Below, piece by piece: positions 53,761 through 63,000 of a stretch of DNA of 64,000 nucleotides (position 1 is the stretch's first letter; the number at the start of each line of letters is the position of its first letter). The position numbers and the translations under genes are program-made. The stretch comes from UBA9926 sp018645765 (GTDB lineage: Bacteria; Pseudomonadota; Gammaproteobacteria; Pseudomonadales; Azotimanducaceae), in assembly GCA_949372755.1 (NCBI GenBank), contig CASIBO010000012.1, forward strand, positions 62,001 through 126,000, given 5' to 3'. A model generated the notes under the pieces. It saw only the letters and a list, made by a program, of their open reading frames with translations, searched no databases and was not told where the DNA came from.

Positions 53761-55197
53761 CTAATCTCTTTCGCAAAGATCGTAATTTCTGCAAATAAAA
53801 CCCCGTTTTGGGCTCCTTTTGAGCGCGCCGATCTGCTTCGGATCCTGAGTTTGCCAGTACTTTTCAAACGCTAAGAGGCGCGTATCCACCGCGTTCAACA
53901 GCCTTGATTTCGGCTCTGGGCCTAAAAAACTGTACTGAATCGAATTTTGGGTCAGCAACCGAAGTTCATCCCAACTCAGGTTGAACGACTTAACCGCCAC
54001 AAAATATTCATCCGTCATCGTCGAATCCCACATGCCGCGATCATCCGTTGCCAAGGCAACCGGCACGCCAAGCCGCAGATATTCAGGAAAGGGATGCTGG
54101 CTAAAATCTGAAACATACTCCAGGAGGAGATTGCTGATCAGATTGATCTCAACCAAATAAGGCCCATGTCGCATTTGAATAAGGGTCTGCGGATCACTGA
54201 TCAAATTTAAACCGTGACCAATCCGATCTGCACCCAGCAGCAAGGTGTCGCGAACATGGTAATTTGGTTCATCGACCTCGCCAGCATGAATAGAAAGCCG
54301 AATATTTGGATATTGCTGCCTCAAGCCCCGGAGGGTTTGTAAAAATCGTAATGGATGGCCTCGATCATCATCTTCGCGGCCCACCATATTGACGCCAACC
54401 CACTCAGGCTCGTCGGAGACAATTTGATAAGCACGCGTCAGTTCAGCTTCTGCATTTGGTAGGAACCGCAAAATAGATTGCTGGAAGCGAAACGTGACCC
54501 CAGTATCGACCACATCCGGTTGGTTCAGCCGCGCTCGAAAAATCGACGCGGCTCGGGCAGGCGACAACGCGAGTCCGGTTTGATCTCGGTAACCCATTAA
54601 GGTGATCTGGGGTTCCAAATAAACCAAACCCTCATCCGCAAACGCTTTGATATGCAGCGCCAGGGCCTCCGCCATGATCCAAGGGTTTGCGATGACATCA
54701 CCTAAACGCTGCCAATGCGTTTCAAAGAATTCATCCCGACCCTCGGACGGCTGATCCAGGCGAACACTGTTCATCCAAGCCTGCTGCTCGGCAGGCTTCA
54801 ATTGCGAGAGTTCCGTAAACAGGCTCTGCTCACAGGCTGCTAGCCGATCATATCGATACTGACTGATCGTTTGAAATAAGAGCTGCTCGTGCCCGGTGGC
54901 GGCACTAATTGGTGAACAATTACCCAATCGAAGCCGCGTAAAAAACACCTCGCCTTGGGCTGGCGCGCCAAGGGCGAGCTGCCACCACCATTCGGAAAAA
55001 ATAGAACCGGATAGATGTTGATGGAGGTCCCCGCCTTTTGGCATGCTGTAGAGAAAATCATGAAGCTCAGCGTCGGTGGCTGACCTCTTGAAGGCTTCGA
55101 ACCACTCGGAGAACCCTTCGTTTGCCTGCACGGGTTGCGACAAGACCCACCCCAGCAAAAAACTCCTCAGACCAAATCGAATCCAACAACGGACCAT
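53761..55197 (-). CDS. secreted adenosine deaminase (ADA2/ADGF-like)
   Basis: This 478-residue protein has a signal peptide (hydrophobic SFLLGWVLSQPVQA) and adenosine-deaminase catalytic motifs: MPKGGDLHQHLSGS (about 51-64), SIHAGEVDEP (about 299), DRIGHGLNL (about 319), and ATDDRGM (about 392). The long N-terminal part and export signal match the secreted ADGF/ADA2 group rather than the cytosolic ADA. It would convert periplasmic or extracellular adenosine to inosine. It lies next to the TonB receptor on the same strand, with 290 bp between, supporting a surface nucleoside-scavenging role. Confidence 0.9.
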   Translation of the reverse strand: MVRCWIRFGLRSFLLGWVLSQPVQANEGFSEWFEAFKRSATDAELHDFLYSMPKGGDLHQHLSGSIFSEWWWQLALGAPAQGEVFFTRLRLGNCSPISAATGHEQLLFQTISQYRYDRLAACEQSLFTELSQLKPAEQQAWMNSVRLDQPSEGRDEFFETHWQRLGDVIANPWIMAEALALHIKAFADEGLVYLEPQITLMGYRDQTGLALSPARAASIFRARLNQPDVVDTGVTFRFQQSILRFLPNAEAELTRAYQIVSDEPEWVGVNMVGREDDDRGHPLRFLQTLRGLRQQYPNIRLSIHAGEVDEPNYHVRDTLLLGADRIGHGLNLISDPQTLIQMRHGPYLVEINLISNLLLEYVSDFSQHPFPEYLRLGVPVALATDDRGMWDSTMTDEYFVAVKSFNLSWDELRLLTQNSIQYSFLGPEPKSRLLNAVDTRLLAFEKYWQTQDPKQIGALKRSPKRGFICRNYDLCERD

Positions 55198-55238
55198 ACG
55201 CGATCTCTTTTTTATTTGTTACCGACGAATCGGCATTC

Positions 55239-55267
55239 TAGTCGTAGACGCAAGCGCTGGCTACAAT
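55239..55267 (+). promoter_or_regulatory. candidate promoter for puuE
   Basis: TACAAT (55262-55267) is 5/6 to the -10 consensus, with TAGTCG 17 bases upstream as a poor -35. The start codon is about 53 bases downstream. Confidence 0.3.
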
Positions 55268-55319
55268 ACCGGCATCGATTCCTTCAACGAGGGATCAACT
55301 AACTGGGAGAAAAAACCGC

Positions 55320-56216
55320 ATGCGTGATTTTGAAGGGTATGGCGCGCAGCCGCCGAGTGTAAACTGGCCCGGTACGGCGCGAATCGCAGTGCAGTTTGTC
55401 ATCAATTATGAAGAAGGTGGCGAACGCACCGTACTCGATGGCGACCCCCACTCCGAGACATTTCTCTCAGAGATCATTGGCGCTGCCGCCTACCCAGACC
55501 GGCACCTATCGGTTGAGTCCCTTTACGAATATGGCTCGCGGGCCGGATTTTGGCGGCTGCATCGCCTATTTCAAGCCCATCAATTACCCGTCACCGTCTT
55601 TGGCGTTGCGCTCGCGCTGTCTCGCAACCAACCCGCAGTTGAAGCGATGCTCAAAGCGGACTGGGAGATCGCCTGCCATGGTTATCGCTGGCTCGATTAT
55701 CAGCAGGTCCCGGAAGCCCTCGAGCGCGAACACATTGGGCGCGCCATCGAGCTGCATGAGCAATTAACAGGCGAGAAACCCCTCGGCTGGTATACCGGCC
55801 GGGATAGTCCCAACACGCGAAAACTCATTCTCGAGCACGATCATTTTTTGTATGACAGCGACTCGTACGCCGACGATTTACCCTACTGGCTACTAGGCCC
55901 AAGACGCCCCCACTTGGTCATTCCCTATACTTTGGACGTCAACGATATGCGGTTCAATGCGGTACAGGGATTTAATTCTGGGGATCAGTTTTATACCTAC
56001 TTAAAAGATGCTTTCGACTGTCTTTTCGAGGAAGGCCAAGACACGCCCAAGATGCTGTCAATCGGCTTACATCCTAGAATTATTGGTAAGCCTGGCAGAA
56101 TCCAGGCGCTAAAACGGTTTCTTAACTATCTTGAGCAGCACCCATCCGTCTGGGTGGCGCGCCGGGTGGACATCGCCCGCCATTGGCATGACCACCACGC
56201 CATTGCCTCGGCTTAA
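55320..56216 (+). CDS. puuE: allantoinase, polysaccharide-deacetylase type (PuuE)
   Basis: This 298-residue NodB-fold protein carries the metal-independent allantoinase signature: RIAVQFVINYEEGGERTVLDGDPHSETFLSEI (about 22-53), YEYGSRAGFWRLHRLF (about 70-85), AVEAMLKADWEIACHGYRW (about 107-125) and GWYTGRDSPNTRKL (about 157-170). It hydrolyses allantoin to allantoate. It differs from the dihydroorotase-type AllB/PucH allantoinase and sits in a purine-degradation island, which makes chitooligosaccharide deacetylase unlikely. Its stop overlaps the convergent permease gene by four bases. Confidence 0.95.
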   Translation: MRDFEGYGAQPPSVNWPGTARIAVQFVINYEEGGERTVLDGDPHSETFLSEIIGAAAYPDRHLSVESLYEYGSRAGFWRLHRLFQAHQLPVTVFGVALALSRNQPAVEAMLKADWEIACHGYRWLDYQQVPEALEREHIGRAIELHEQLTGEKPLGWYTGRDSPNTRKLILEHDHFLYDSDSYADDLPYWLLGPRRPHLVIPYTLDVNDMRFNAVQGFNSGDQFYTYLKDAFDCLFEEGQDTPKMLSIGLHPRIIGKPGRIQALKRFLNYLEQHPSVWVARRVDIARHWHDHHAIASA

Positions 56217-57532
56217 TGCACATCCGGTACGCGCGCTCGACCGGGCAGAATCGCCTCCAGCATGAGGCCGATGAACGCGCCGGTCGAAACCGGAAAGGCT
56301 AAAACCTGTATCAGCAATCCTGGTAGCACGGTCCAGGTCTCAACGTTGCCCGCGACCCAATAGCCACCTCCCAGTCCTCCCAAAAAAACCAACCCACAGC
56401 GCCAGGACCGCGCATTGCTTTTAAACACTTGCAGGCCTGCCCAGGCCACCAAGCCAAACAGAATGAACGTCGTCGTACTAATGACAGGGTCTGGAATCAC
56501 TTGAATGACCTCTGCCAGGACCGGCAGGAGTCCCAGCAGGCACAGTAAGCCTGCCGCATACAAGCCGATGGTCGGGCGAGCAGCACCGGACAATCGAATT
56601 AAGCCATTGTTTTGGCTAAAGGTGGTATTGGGAAAGGTTCCAAAGACGCTTGCCAACCCAGAATTCACGGCGTCCCCCATCAGGCCGCCACGAAGACGGC
56701 GCCAATACGCTGCATCCCCATAAGAATGGCCAGAGAGCGCATTGGTTGCGGTGAGATCGCCGATACTTTCCGTTGCCGAAACTAAAAAAATCGGAAGCAA
56801 AATCACAACCACCATCCAATCAATGCCGAACCCAAAAGGCATTAGTTTCGGCAGAAAAAGTCCATTGGAGACGTTGAGTGACGCACCATCAAGCCACCCA
56901 AAGAAACTCGCCGCTAATGTCCCAAGAACTAAACCGGCTAATATCGAGACCAGTCGCAACCGAGGCCAAGGCCCGAGCGACAACCCAAGCAAGGCAACCA
57001 GCGTAATGCCACACACCCATAAGAAGGGACCGGGCGCAGCGGCGCTGGTATAGGTTTCAAACAGGCTCCGGGCGGTTGTCTCCATCAGCGAGCCGCCAAT
57101 CAGCACCAAGGTCAAGCCCGACACGTTACTGGTGATGAACTGCCTTAGGGTTTTTACGAACGTCGTCAGCACGATCATCACGCCCGCGCAAACCAAAGCT
57201 GAACCAAACAGGATTCCAAGCGCTGCGTCACTAGAGTGGGTCTCGACAAGCCCATGGTAGAGGAAAATCAGTGGCCCAACGAACGCAAAGCTCGTGCCTT
57301 GAAGGCTTAAAAGACCTGAACCTAAGGGCCCAATCTGCACAATCTGCAGGACCGTTGCCAGGCCTGAAATGACCAATGCCGCACTAATCAAATAACTGGT
57401 CTGACTCGCAGACAAGCCCATACCCATCGCGATAATGAGCGGCGCCGCAATAATCCCGCCCACCGCAGCCAACGCATGCTGGCTGCCCAGCAAAAAAGAT
57501 TGCCCAGAAAGCTTTAGTGCCTCGTCACGCAA
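56213..57532 (-). CDS. NCS2 family purine permease (urate/xanthine type)
   Basis: This 439-residue membrane protein has about 12-14 hydrophobic helices and the NCS2 (nucleobase-ascorbate transporter) features: QHALAAVGGIIAAPLIIAMGMGLS (about 18-41), SATESIGDLTATNALSG (about 252-268), SVFGTFPNTTFSQNNGLIRLSG (about 295-316) and VAWAGLQVF. The QNNG-type motif marks the transporters of xanthine and urate (XanP/UacT). It probably imports oxidised purines by proton symport. Its gene converges with puuE. Confidence 0.92.
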   Translation of the reverse strand: MRDEALKLSGQSFLLGSQHALAAVGGIIAAPLIIAMGMGLSASQTSYLISAALVISGLATVLQIVQIGPLGSGLLSLQGTSFAFVGPLIFLYHGLVETHSSDAALGILFGSALVCAGVMIVLTTFVKTLRQFITSNVSGLTLVLIGGSLMETTARSLFETYTSAAAPGPFLWVCGITLVALLGLSLGPWPRLRLVSILAGLVLGTLAASFFGWLDGASLNVSNGLFLPKLMPFGFGIDWMVVVILLPIFLVSATESIGDLTATNALSGHSYGDAAYWRRLRGGLMGDAVNSGLASVFGTFPNTTFSQNNGLIRLSGAARPTIGLYAAGLLCLLGLLPVLAEVIQVIPDPVISTTTFILFGLVAWAGLQVFKSNARSWRCGLVFLGGLGGGYWVAGNVETWTVLPGLLIQVLAFPVSTGAFIGLMLEAILPGRARVPDVH

Positions 57533-57583
57533 CTTCGCCTCCTAAACCCAACTGATCGACCCCAACACGGGAAACAGCTGGTC

Positions 57584-58879
57584 CTAAAGCAGCAAGTACT
57601 TCAGCAGAAAGATGCCCGCAATCACAAAGCTTGCGGCATCCGCCGACTTAAATTCAAAAGACCCGATCCGGATCAGGGCGTAGGTGATAAACGCCAGTCC
57701 AATACCGTCCGCGATGGAGAAGGTCAGTGGCATCGCCAGCGCACCCACCACAGCGGGCACGTATTCTGGTATCTGAGTCCAATCAATCTCTTTTAAACTA
57801 CTCACCATCAAACACGCAACAAAGAGCAAGGCGGCCGACGTTGCATAGGCCGGAATGCTTTGCGCCAAGGGCGCGAAGAACAAACAGCACAAAAACAGAC
57901 CGCCCACGACAACGGCGGTTAGACCCGAGCGCCCGCCAGCTTCTACGCCCGCCGCGCTTTCAATAAAACTCGTGGTTGAGGACGTCCCCAACAGCGCCCC
58001 GACGGCCGTCGCGCCGGAGTCCGCCAATAAAGCCGGTCGCAGGTTGGGTAATTTACCCTGCTCGTCCAGCAGTCCCGCGCGCTGCGAGACGGCAACCATC
58101 GTGCCTGCCGTGTCAAAAACATCCACCAAGAGCAATGCCAAAATAACCGGCACCATCGACATCGTGAGCGCCGCTTCAAGATCAAACTGCATGAAGACCG
58201 GCGCAATCGATGGCGGCGCTGAAACGAGCCCTTGAAATTCGGTCACACCGAGTAGCCAACCCAGGATCGACACACTGCCAATACCAAAAATGATTGCACC
58301 CACGAACCCTCGGGTACTCAAAACAGCAATCAAGATGAACCCGCCTAAACACAGAACTGCTTCAATCTGAGTGAGCGGACCGAGGCTTACGAGGGTTGCG
58401 GGGTTATCGATCACGATACCCGCATTCTTTAGGGCGATGAAACCAATAAAAAACCCGATGCCGGCAGAAATGCCATATTTGATATTCATCGGAATGGCAT
58501 TAAACAGCCATTCCCGAATGGGCAGCACGCTCAAAACGATAAAGATAATGCCCGAGATGAACACGGCGCCGAGCGCCGTCTGCCAGGGATATCCCATCCC
58601 AAGCACGATGACATAGCTAAAGAAAGCGTTCTGACCCATGCCCGGCGCAAGTGCAATCGGATACCGGCCAAGCACCCCCATCATTAAACTTCCGAAGGCT
58701 GCAGCCAAACACGTCGCAACAAAAACGGCTCCAAAGTCCATCCCTGCATCAGACAAAATAGACGGGTTAACAACAACAATGTACACCATAGCAAGAAAGG
58801 TAGTGCCGCCCGCCAATACTTCTGTCTTGGGTGATTGCGCAGCTTCGTGATAGCCTAGATACTTCAAGATACGGAACAC
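57584..58879 (-). CDS. NCS2 AzgA-type hypoxanthine/guanine/adenine permease
   Basis: This 431-residue membrane protein has the AzgA-like NCS2 features TTFLAMVYIVVVNPSILSDAGMD (about 26-48), GMGQNAFFSYVIVLGMGYPWQTALGAVF, LLLVDVFDTAGTMVAVSQRAGL (about 245-266) and SSTTSFIESAAGVEAGGRSGLTAVVVG (about 299-325). The start is GTG at 58879 with GAGGG upstream. It brings in purine bases that adenine and guanine deaminases then convert. It lies 51 bp upstream of the urate/xanthine-type permease on the same strand and divergent from the phosphoribosyltransferase. Confidence 0.93.
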   Translation of the reverse strand: MFRILKYLGYHEAAQSPKTEVLAGGTTFLAMVYIVVVNPSILSDAGMDFGAVFVATCLAAAFGSLMMGVLGRYPIALAPGMGQNAFFSYVIVLGMGYPWQTALGAVFISGIIFIVLSVLPIREWLFNAIPMNIKYGISAGIGFFIGFIALKNAGIVIDNPATLVSLGPLTQIEAVLCLGGFILIAVLSTRGFVGAIIFGIGSVSILGWLLGVTEFQGLVSAPPSIAPVFMQFDLEAALTMSMVPVILALLLVDVFDTAGTMVAVSQRAGLLDEQGKLPNLRPALLADSGATAVGALLGTSSTTSFIESAAGVEAGGRSGLTAVVVGGLFLCCLFFAPLAQSIPAYATSAALLFVACLMVSSLKEIDWTQIPEYVPAVVGALAMPLTFSIADGIGLAFITYALIRIGSFEFKSADAASFVIAGIFLLKYLLL

Positions 58880-58983
58880 GGATCACCCTCTTTGTAGACA
58901 ATACTCCGCTAAGATATCAGTCTTTAACTCGGCGGCCTAATCGATCTTAAGCCCTATTTCATCGCGCAACGTTTTGGATTCCT

Positions 58984-59538
58984 ATGGATAAGCATTTTAT
59001 TTCAGCCGCCGATTTACTCAGGGATTCGTTCCTATTAGCAGAACAGATTTATGCGAGCGGCTTCCGGCCTAATTTTATTGTTGGCGTCTGGCGGGGAGGT
59101 GCGCCCGTCGGCATCGCAGTTCAAGAATACCTTGAATACAAGGGTCTCGAGAGTGATCACATCGCGATCCGCACAAGCTCTTACTATGGCATTGACCAGC
59201 AGGACAAAGACGTTCGCGTCCACGGTTTGCAATATATTATTGATCGCGCCAATCACGATGACAACTTACTGATTGTGGATGATGTCTTTGATTCGGGTCG
59301 TAGCATTACAGCGGTACTCCGCGAACTCAAAGAAAAATCCCGACGCAACCTGCCCGAAACCATCCGGATTGCCTGCCCTTGGTTTAAGCCGAAAAAAAAT
59401 CAGACCGAGGTTATCCCAGACTACTATGTTCATGAAACGGACCAATGGCTGGTCTTTCCCCATGAGATTAACGGTCTCACCGAGGCTGAAATCCGCCTGG
59501 GCAAACCGGATATGGCAGATATCCTTTTCCCGAATTAA
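58984..59538 (+). CDS. purine phosphoribosyltransferase (hypoxanthine/xanthine-guanine type)
   Basis: This 184-residue protein has the PRPP-binding loop LIVDDVFDSGRSITAVL (about 98-114) and the N-terminal IVGVWRGGAPVG (about 32-43), typical of type I phosphoribosyltransferases that salvage hypoxanthine, guanine or xanthine to nucleotides. It is divergent from the AzgA-type permease gene, so imported bases can be salvaged as well as degraded. Base specificity is not deducible. ATTCCT lies immediately before the ATG, without a strong ribosome site. Confidence 0.9.
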   Translation: MDKHFISAADLLRDSFLLAEQIYASGFRPNFIVGVWRGGAPVGIAVQEYLEYKGLESDHIAIRTSSYYGIDQQDKDVRVHGLQYIIDRANHDDNLLIVDDVFDSGRSITAVLRELKEKSRRNLPETIRIACPWFKPKKNQTEVIPDYYVHETDQWLVFPHEINGLTEAEIRLGKPDMADILFPN

Positions 59539-59550
59539 ATCGCACCCGAA

Positions 59551-60774
59551 TCAGGCGCCACCCTTCGCCTCACTCGTGATTAGGTAGCGCATCAATCGCG
59601 CCCGCTCGGCCCGACTGAGTTTCGTCATATTCCCCAGCGGCATATAACCCGAACCAATCGCCGACGCGGCGCGGGCTTTCTGGCGCAGCAAGTCTTCTTG
59701 ATCGACAAAGTACAGGCCCCCCGGCGCTGTTGCAAACCCGGGATGGGTTGGCGACGCGCTGTGACAGTTTGCGCAATGGGTCATCATAAGCCCATCAATC
59801 TCGGCCTTCGTGAGTGCCGGCTCAATTGTTTCCAGCGTTGCGCTCGAGGCACCCAGCGCATTGACGTCGTCCGGCACCGGCGGGCGCAGCAGCAGCATCG
59901 TCAACGCAATCAAACCTGCCGCGATCCAAAGGTAGCGCCAATGAAGGATGTTCAAATGCCGTAAATTAAAAAAATGGCGCGCTACCGCGCCGGCAAACAT
60001 CACCAAAAACAGACCCAAGAAATTCAGACTGTGCTGATACAACAGCGGGAAGTGCAAACTGACCATACAAAACAAAACAGGCATCGTCAGATAATTATTA
60101 AAGAACGACCGATGCCGTGCAGCGAGCGTTAACGCCAAATCCGGATCTCGTCCCGCCTGAACGGCCACAACAAAGGCTTTTTGCGCGGGAATAATGCCAA
60201 AAAAGACATTGCCGACCATGATGCTGCCCAGGATGACGCCGACGTGAATGAACGCGGCTCTGTTCGACAAGAGCTGTGCGGAAAGCCAGCACAGAATCAA
60301 GACGAGGACCGTAATGAGCGCGGCAAAAAGTGCAGTCCGGCGCGCCAAGGGACTGCGGATGAGCCCTTCATACAGGGCAAGACTGCTTGCGATCAGCCCA
60401 AGGCTCACCCAAATGGCCTGGGTAGGCTCGGTCACCCATTTCCCCGCGCCAACCAAATAGGCATCACTTCGCAGATAATAGATAAGCGTCAGCAATCCCA
60501 TGCCCGTTAACCAGGTTGAGTAGGCCTCCCACTTCGACCAATGCAGCGTTGCCGGCCATTCGGGCGGCGCGAGATTATATTTCGTGAACTGATAGACGCC
60601 CCCACCATGAATCGCCCAGAACCGGCCTTTTACGGCATTATCCTCAGGGTCACTGATCAGGCTGCGATCTACCAAAACGAAGTGCAAGGACGCCCCAATC
60701 CAGGCAACGCCGACCAGAAGGTGAAGCCAGCGCAGCAGCAGTTCAAGCCACTCTAACCAGTACGGCGCCATCAT
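59551..60774 (-). CDS. puuD: urate hydroxylase PuuD (membrane-bound, cytochrome c domain)
   Basis: This 407-residue protein has about eight transmembrane helices beginning WLELLLRWLHLLVGVAWIGASLHFVLVDRSL, with conserved WIGASLHF and YQFTKYNLAPPEWPATLHWSKWEAY (about 57-81) typical of PuuD, and a C-terminal cytochrome c domain with Cys334-x2-Cys337-His338 (CANCH) and an axial Met in GYMPLGNM. It oxidises urate to 5-hydroxyisourate and passes electrons to the respiratory chain, making no hydrogen peroxide. The ATG overlaps guaD by four bases. It replaces the soluble uricase, which is not in the window. Confidence 0.95.
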   Translation of the reverse strand: MMAPYWLEWLELLLRWLHLLVGVAWIGASLHFVLVDRSLISDPEDNAVKGRFWAIHGGGVYQFTKYNLAPPEWPATLHWSKWEAYSTWLTGMGLLTLIYYLRSDAYLVGAGKWVTEPTQAIWVSLGLIASSLALYEGLIRSPLARRTALFAALITVLVLILCWLSAQLLSNRAAFIHVGVILGSIMVGNVFFGIIPAQKAFVVAVQAGRDPDLALTLAARHRSFFNNYLTMPVLFCMVSLHFPLLYQHSLNFLGLFLVMFAGAVARHFFNLRHLNILHWRYLWIAAGLIALTMLLLRPPVPDDVNALGASSATLETIEPALTKAEIDGLMMTHCANCHSASPTHPGFATAPGGLYFVDQEDLLRQKARAASAIGSGYMPLGNMTKLSRAERARLMRYLITSEAKGGA

Positions 60775-62057
60775 GACGCACTCGCCCTATAAGCCGGTTC
60801 GCCTAAGATACTGGTTTCAACAATGAGTTGTTCATCGCCAAGGGTCATATAAATAAACAATTCGGCTTGAAGGTCCTTGGCAGACTGCACTCGGCGCGCA
60901 ACCAACGGTACGCGCTCTGGGTCGATCATCACGAAGTCGGCTTCTTGCCCGACTCGAAAATCACCAATAAACCCCTCTAAGGCGGTGGCACGCGCATTGC
61001 CGCGCGTAATCCGGTAGAACGCTTCGAAGGGGTGCAGCACGTACTGACGCAACTGGCAGACCTTATACGCGTCAGCAAGGGTTTTCAGCATACTAAGGCT
61101 CGTGCCACCGCCAATATCGGAGGCAATCGCCAAGTCTACGCCCGCCGCTTGCAGCGCCTCAAAGGGCATTAAACCACTGCCGAGAAACAGGTTCGACGAC
61201 GGACAAAAGACCGCCACACCACCTGCATCGGCCAACCGCTCGGTTTCCGATTCGGTCAGATGAATACAGTGCCCGAACAACGCCCCTTTCGGGACCAAGC
61301 CATGCGCTTCATAGGTTTGCAAATAGTCTTGGTATTGCGGGTGCACTGATTTAATCCAGGCAATTTCCGCAAGATTTTCTGACAAATGCGTTTGCAACCA
61401 AACACTCGGGTACTGTTGTGCGAGCAAGCCGGTTTTTTGAAGTTGGGCACTCGACGAAGTCCCTGAAAATCTTGGGGTCAAGGCATATCCCAGGCGACCC
61501 CGCCCGTGCCACGTACGGATCAGGTCTTCGCTATCCTGGGCGCCTGACTCGGCCGTATCCAAAATCGCGCCAGGGGCATTTTGATCCATCAACACTTTAC
61601 CCGCGACCATGCGCAGCTGACGCCGCTCAGCGGCGGAAAACAGCGCCTCAACCGAATGCCGATGACTGGTGCAGAAGGCAAATGCCGAGGTTGTACCGTG
61701 CCGCAGTTGCAGGTCTAAAAACGATTCGGCAGCGGCGGCGGCAAAAACCGGATCGCTGTAACGCGCTTCAGCCGGAAAGGTGTAGTCATTCAACCAATCC
61801 AACAGTTGCGCCCCAAAGCTTGCCATCACATCCACCTGAGGGAAATGCAGATGGGGATCAATAAAACCGGGTAAGACCAACCGCGTGGGATAATGCTCGC
61901 AGCGGGTCACGTCGAGCCCCTCTGCGATAAAGCGTTCAGCAGGCCCCAAATCTAAAACACGGCCCGCCTCAATCAGTAAAATCCCGTCTTCAAAATATTC
62001 AGGTTGATGCCACTGGTCGATTGGCCAATGCAGTATTCGGCTTCGAATCAAACGCAC
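60771..62057 (-). CDS. guaD: guanine deaminase
   Basis: I start at GTG 62057, which has AGGGGGAG upstream, rather than the open frame to 62114 (no site). The 428-residue amidohydrolase has LPGFIDPHLHFPQVD (about 60-74) with the two metal His, TTSAFAFCTSHRHSVEAL, LQTHLSENLAEI (about 215), GHCIHLTESE (about 260) and ASDIGGG (about 310). It converts guanine to xanthine for xanthine dehydrogenase. It lies between puuD (four-base overlap) and the hydroxyisourate hydrolase gene (4 bp gap), forming one operon. Confidence 0.95.
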   Translation of the reverse strand: MRLIRSRILHWPIDQWHQPEYFEDGILLIEAGRVLDLGPAERFIAEGLDVTRCEHYPTRLVLPGFIDPHLHFPQVDVMASFGAQLLDWLNDYTFPAEARYSDPVFAAAAAESFLDLQLRHGTTSAFAFCTSHRHSVEALFSAAERRQLRMVAGKVLMDQNAPGAILDTAESGAQDSEDLIRTWHGRGRLGYALTPRFSGTSSSAQLQKTGLLAQQYPSVWLQTHLSENLAEIAWIKSVHPQYQDYLQTYEAHGLVPKGALFGHCIHLTESETERLADAGGVAVFCPSSNLFLGSGLMPFEALQAAGVDLAIASDIGGGTSLSMLKTLADAYKVCQLRQYVLHPFEAFYRITRGNARATALEGFIGDFRVGQEADFVMIDPERVPLVARRVQSAKDLQAELFIYMTLGDEQLIVETSILGEPAYRASAS

Positions 62058-62061
62058 GGCT

Positions 62062-62394
62062 TTAGCTCCCCCTGTACGTCGAGTAACCAAAAGGACTGAG
62101 CAACAACGGCACATGGTAATGTGCCCGAGTAGTCGCTGTATGGAACTGAACCGGAATCACATCAAAGAACGTTTCAGCGCCGCGGGCTGAGAAATAATCG
62201 CCCACTTCAAAGCGCATTTCGTAGGTTCCCGTGGTCAGCGCCAACAAGCCTTGCCACTCGCTAATCCGGCCATCGGCATCGGTCGTTGCCTGAAGCGTTT
62301 GACCCTCGGGGCATTGCAACGTCACCAGAACACCGCGAGCGGGTTCGCCGGATTCTAAATCAAGGATATGCGTCGTAATAGCAGTTTGGGTCAT
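62062..62394 (-). CDS. uraH: 5-hydroxyisourate hydrolase
   Basis: This 110-residue transthyretin-like protein begins AITTHILDLESGEPARGV and ends YSTYRGS, the C-terminal tetrapeptide that marks hydroxyisourate hydrolases. DVIPVQFHTA and HYHVPLLLSPFGYSTYRG carry the active-site His residues. It hydrolyses 5-hydroxyisourate, made by PuuD, to OHCU. It is in the same operon as uraD and guaD. Confidence 0.97.
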   Translation of the reverse strand: MTQTAITTHILDLESGEPARGVLVTLQCPEGQTLQATTDADGRISEWQGLLALTTGTYEMRFEVGDYFSARGAETFFDVIPVQFHTATTRAHYHVPLLLSPFGYSTYRGS

Positions 62395-62499
62395 GTTATT
62401 TCCTTGCTTTGACTTGGCTCAATGCCAGCGTCAAGCGCTGTCATGGCTTTAACTTCAATGGCATGCGGCTCAAAGCGGCGGCGCTCGCCCGCCGCATGG

Positions 62500-63000
62500 T
62501 TACTCAAACCAGGCCCGTAATCGGCGCGTCATAATTTGCAATTGCTCGCCTGCCGCCCTATGTAATTCGTCGCCGCGAGACCGCTCCAGACTCTGCTCTA
62601 AGACGGCGCGCATCGCCTCGGCTGACCGTCCGGACGCGCAAATAATGAAAATAAACCCGAATCGATCCAAATATAGTTGATTCAAGCGCGCTAGCGCCTC
62701 CCGGGTCGAAGCCAACGCCATACTAACCTGCCCCTGCTCTTGCATCGCCGTTGTTTCAGCCCCCCCTTGCAAAGCTTGGGCATCACCAATCTTTGGATGT
62801 CCCTCAAAGGCTTCGAGCCAATCTCCTTCACCCGTTAATTGCCAGGCCGCCTCTGAAGCTGCGAGCAAGGCCGTTTGATCTTTGAAAGGGCGCTGATCCA
62901 GCACGGCGGAGGCCCAGACCGTCGATGTGCAAACGCTAAGGAGCTCGGCCAACGCATCTTTCTCAGGCAGTGCATTAAAGGTTTCAAGACGTTTTAGCAT
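62500..63000 (-). CDS. uraD: OHCU decarboxylase
   Basis: I start at the ATG at 63000 because it shares a base with the xdhC stop (TAATG); a GTG/ATG further upstream would overlap xdhC. The 166-residue protein has FNALPEKDALAELLSVC (about 6-22), EAFEGHPKIGD (about 62-72; catalytic His) and RFGFIFIICASGRSA (about 110-124), the family signature. It decarboxylates OHCU to S-allantoin. The end of the gene is followed by a 105-base gap before uraH. Confidence 0.95.
   Translation of the reverse strand: MLKRLETFNALPEKDALAELLSVCTSTVWASAVLDQRPFKDQTALLAASEAAWQLTGEGDWLEAFEGHPKIGDAQALQGGAETTAMQEQGQVSMALASTREALARLNQLYLDRFGFIFIICASGRSAEAMRAVLEQSLERSRGDELHRAAGEQLQIMTRRLRAWFE

Noticed and set aside
58880..58983. 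PurR site between the NCS2 permease and phosphoribosyltransferase genes
   Set aside because: The CGCGCAACGTTTTGG stretch fits the PurR consensus poorly when aligned at the central CG.
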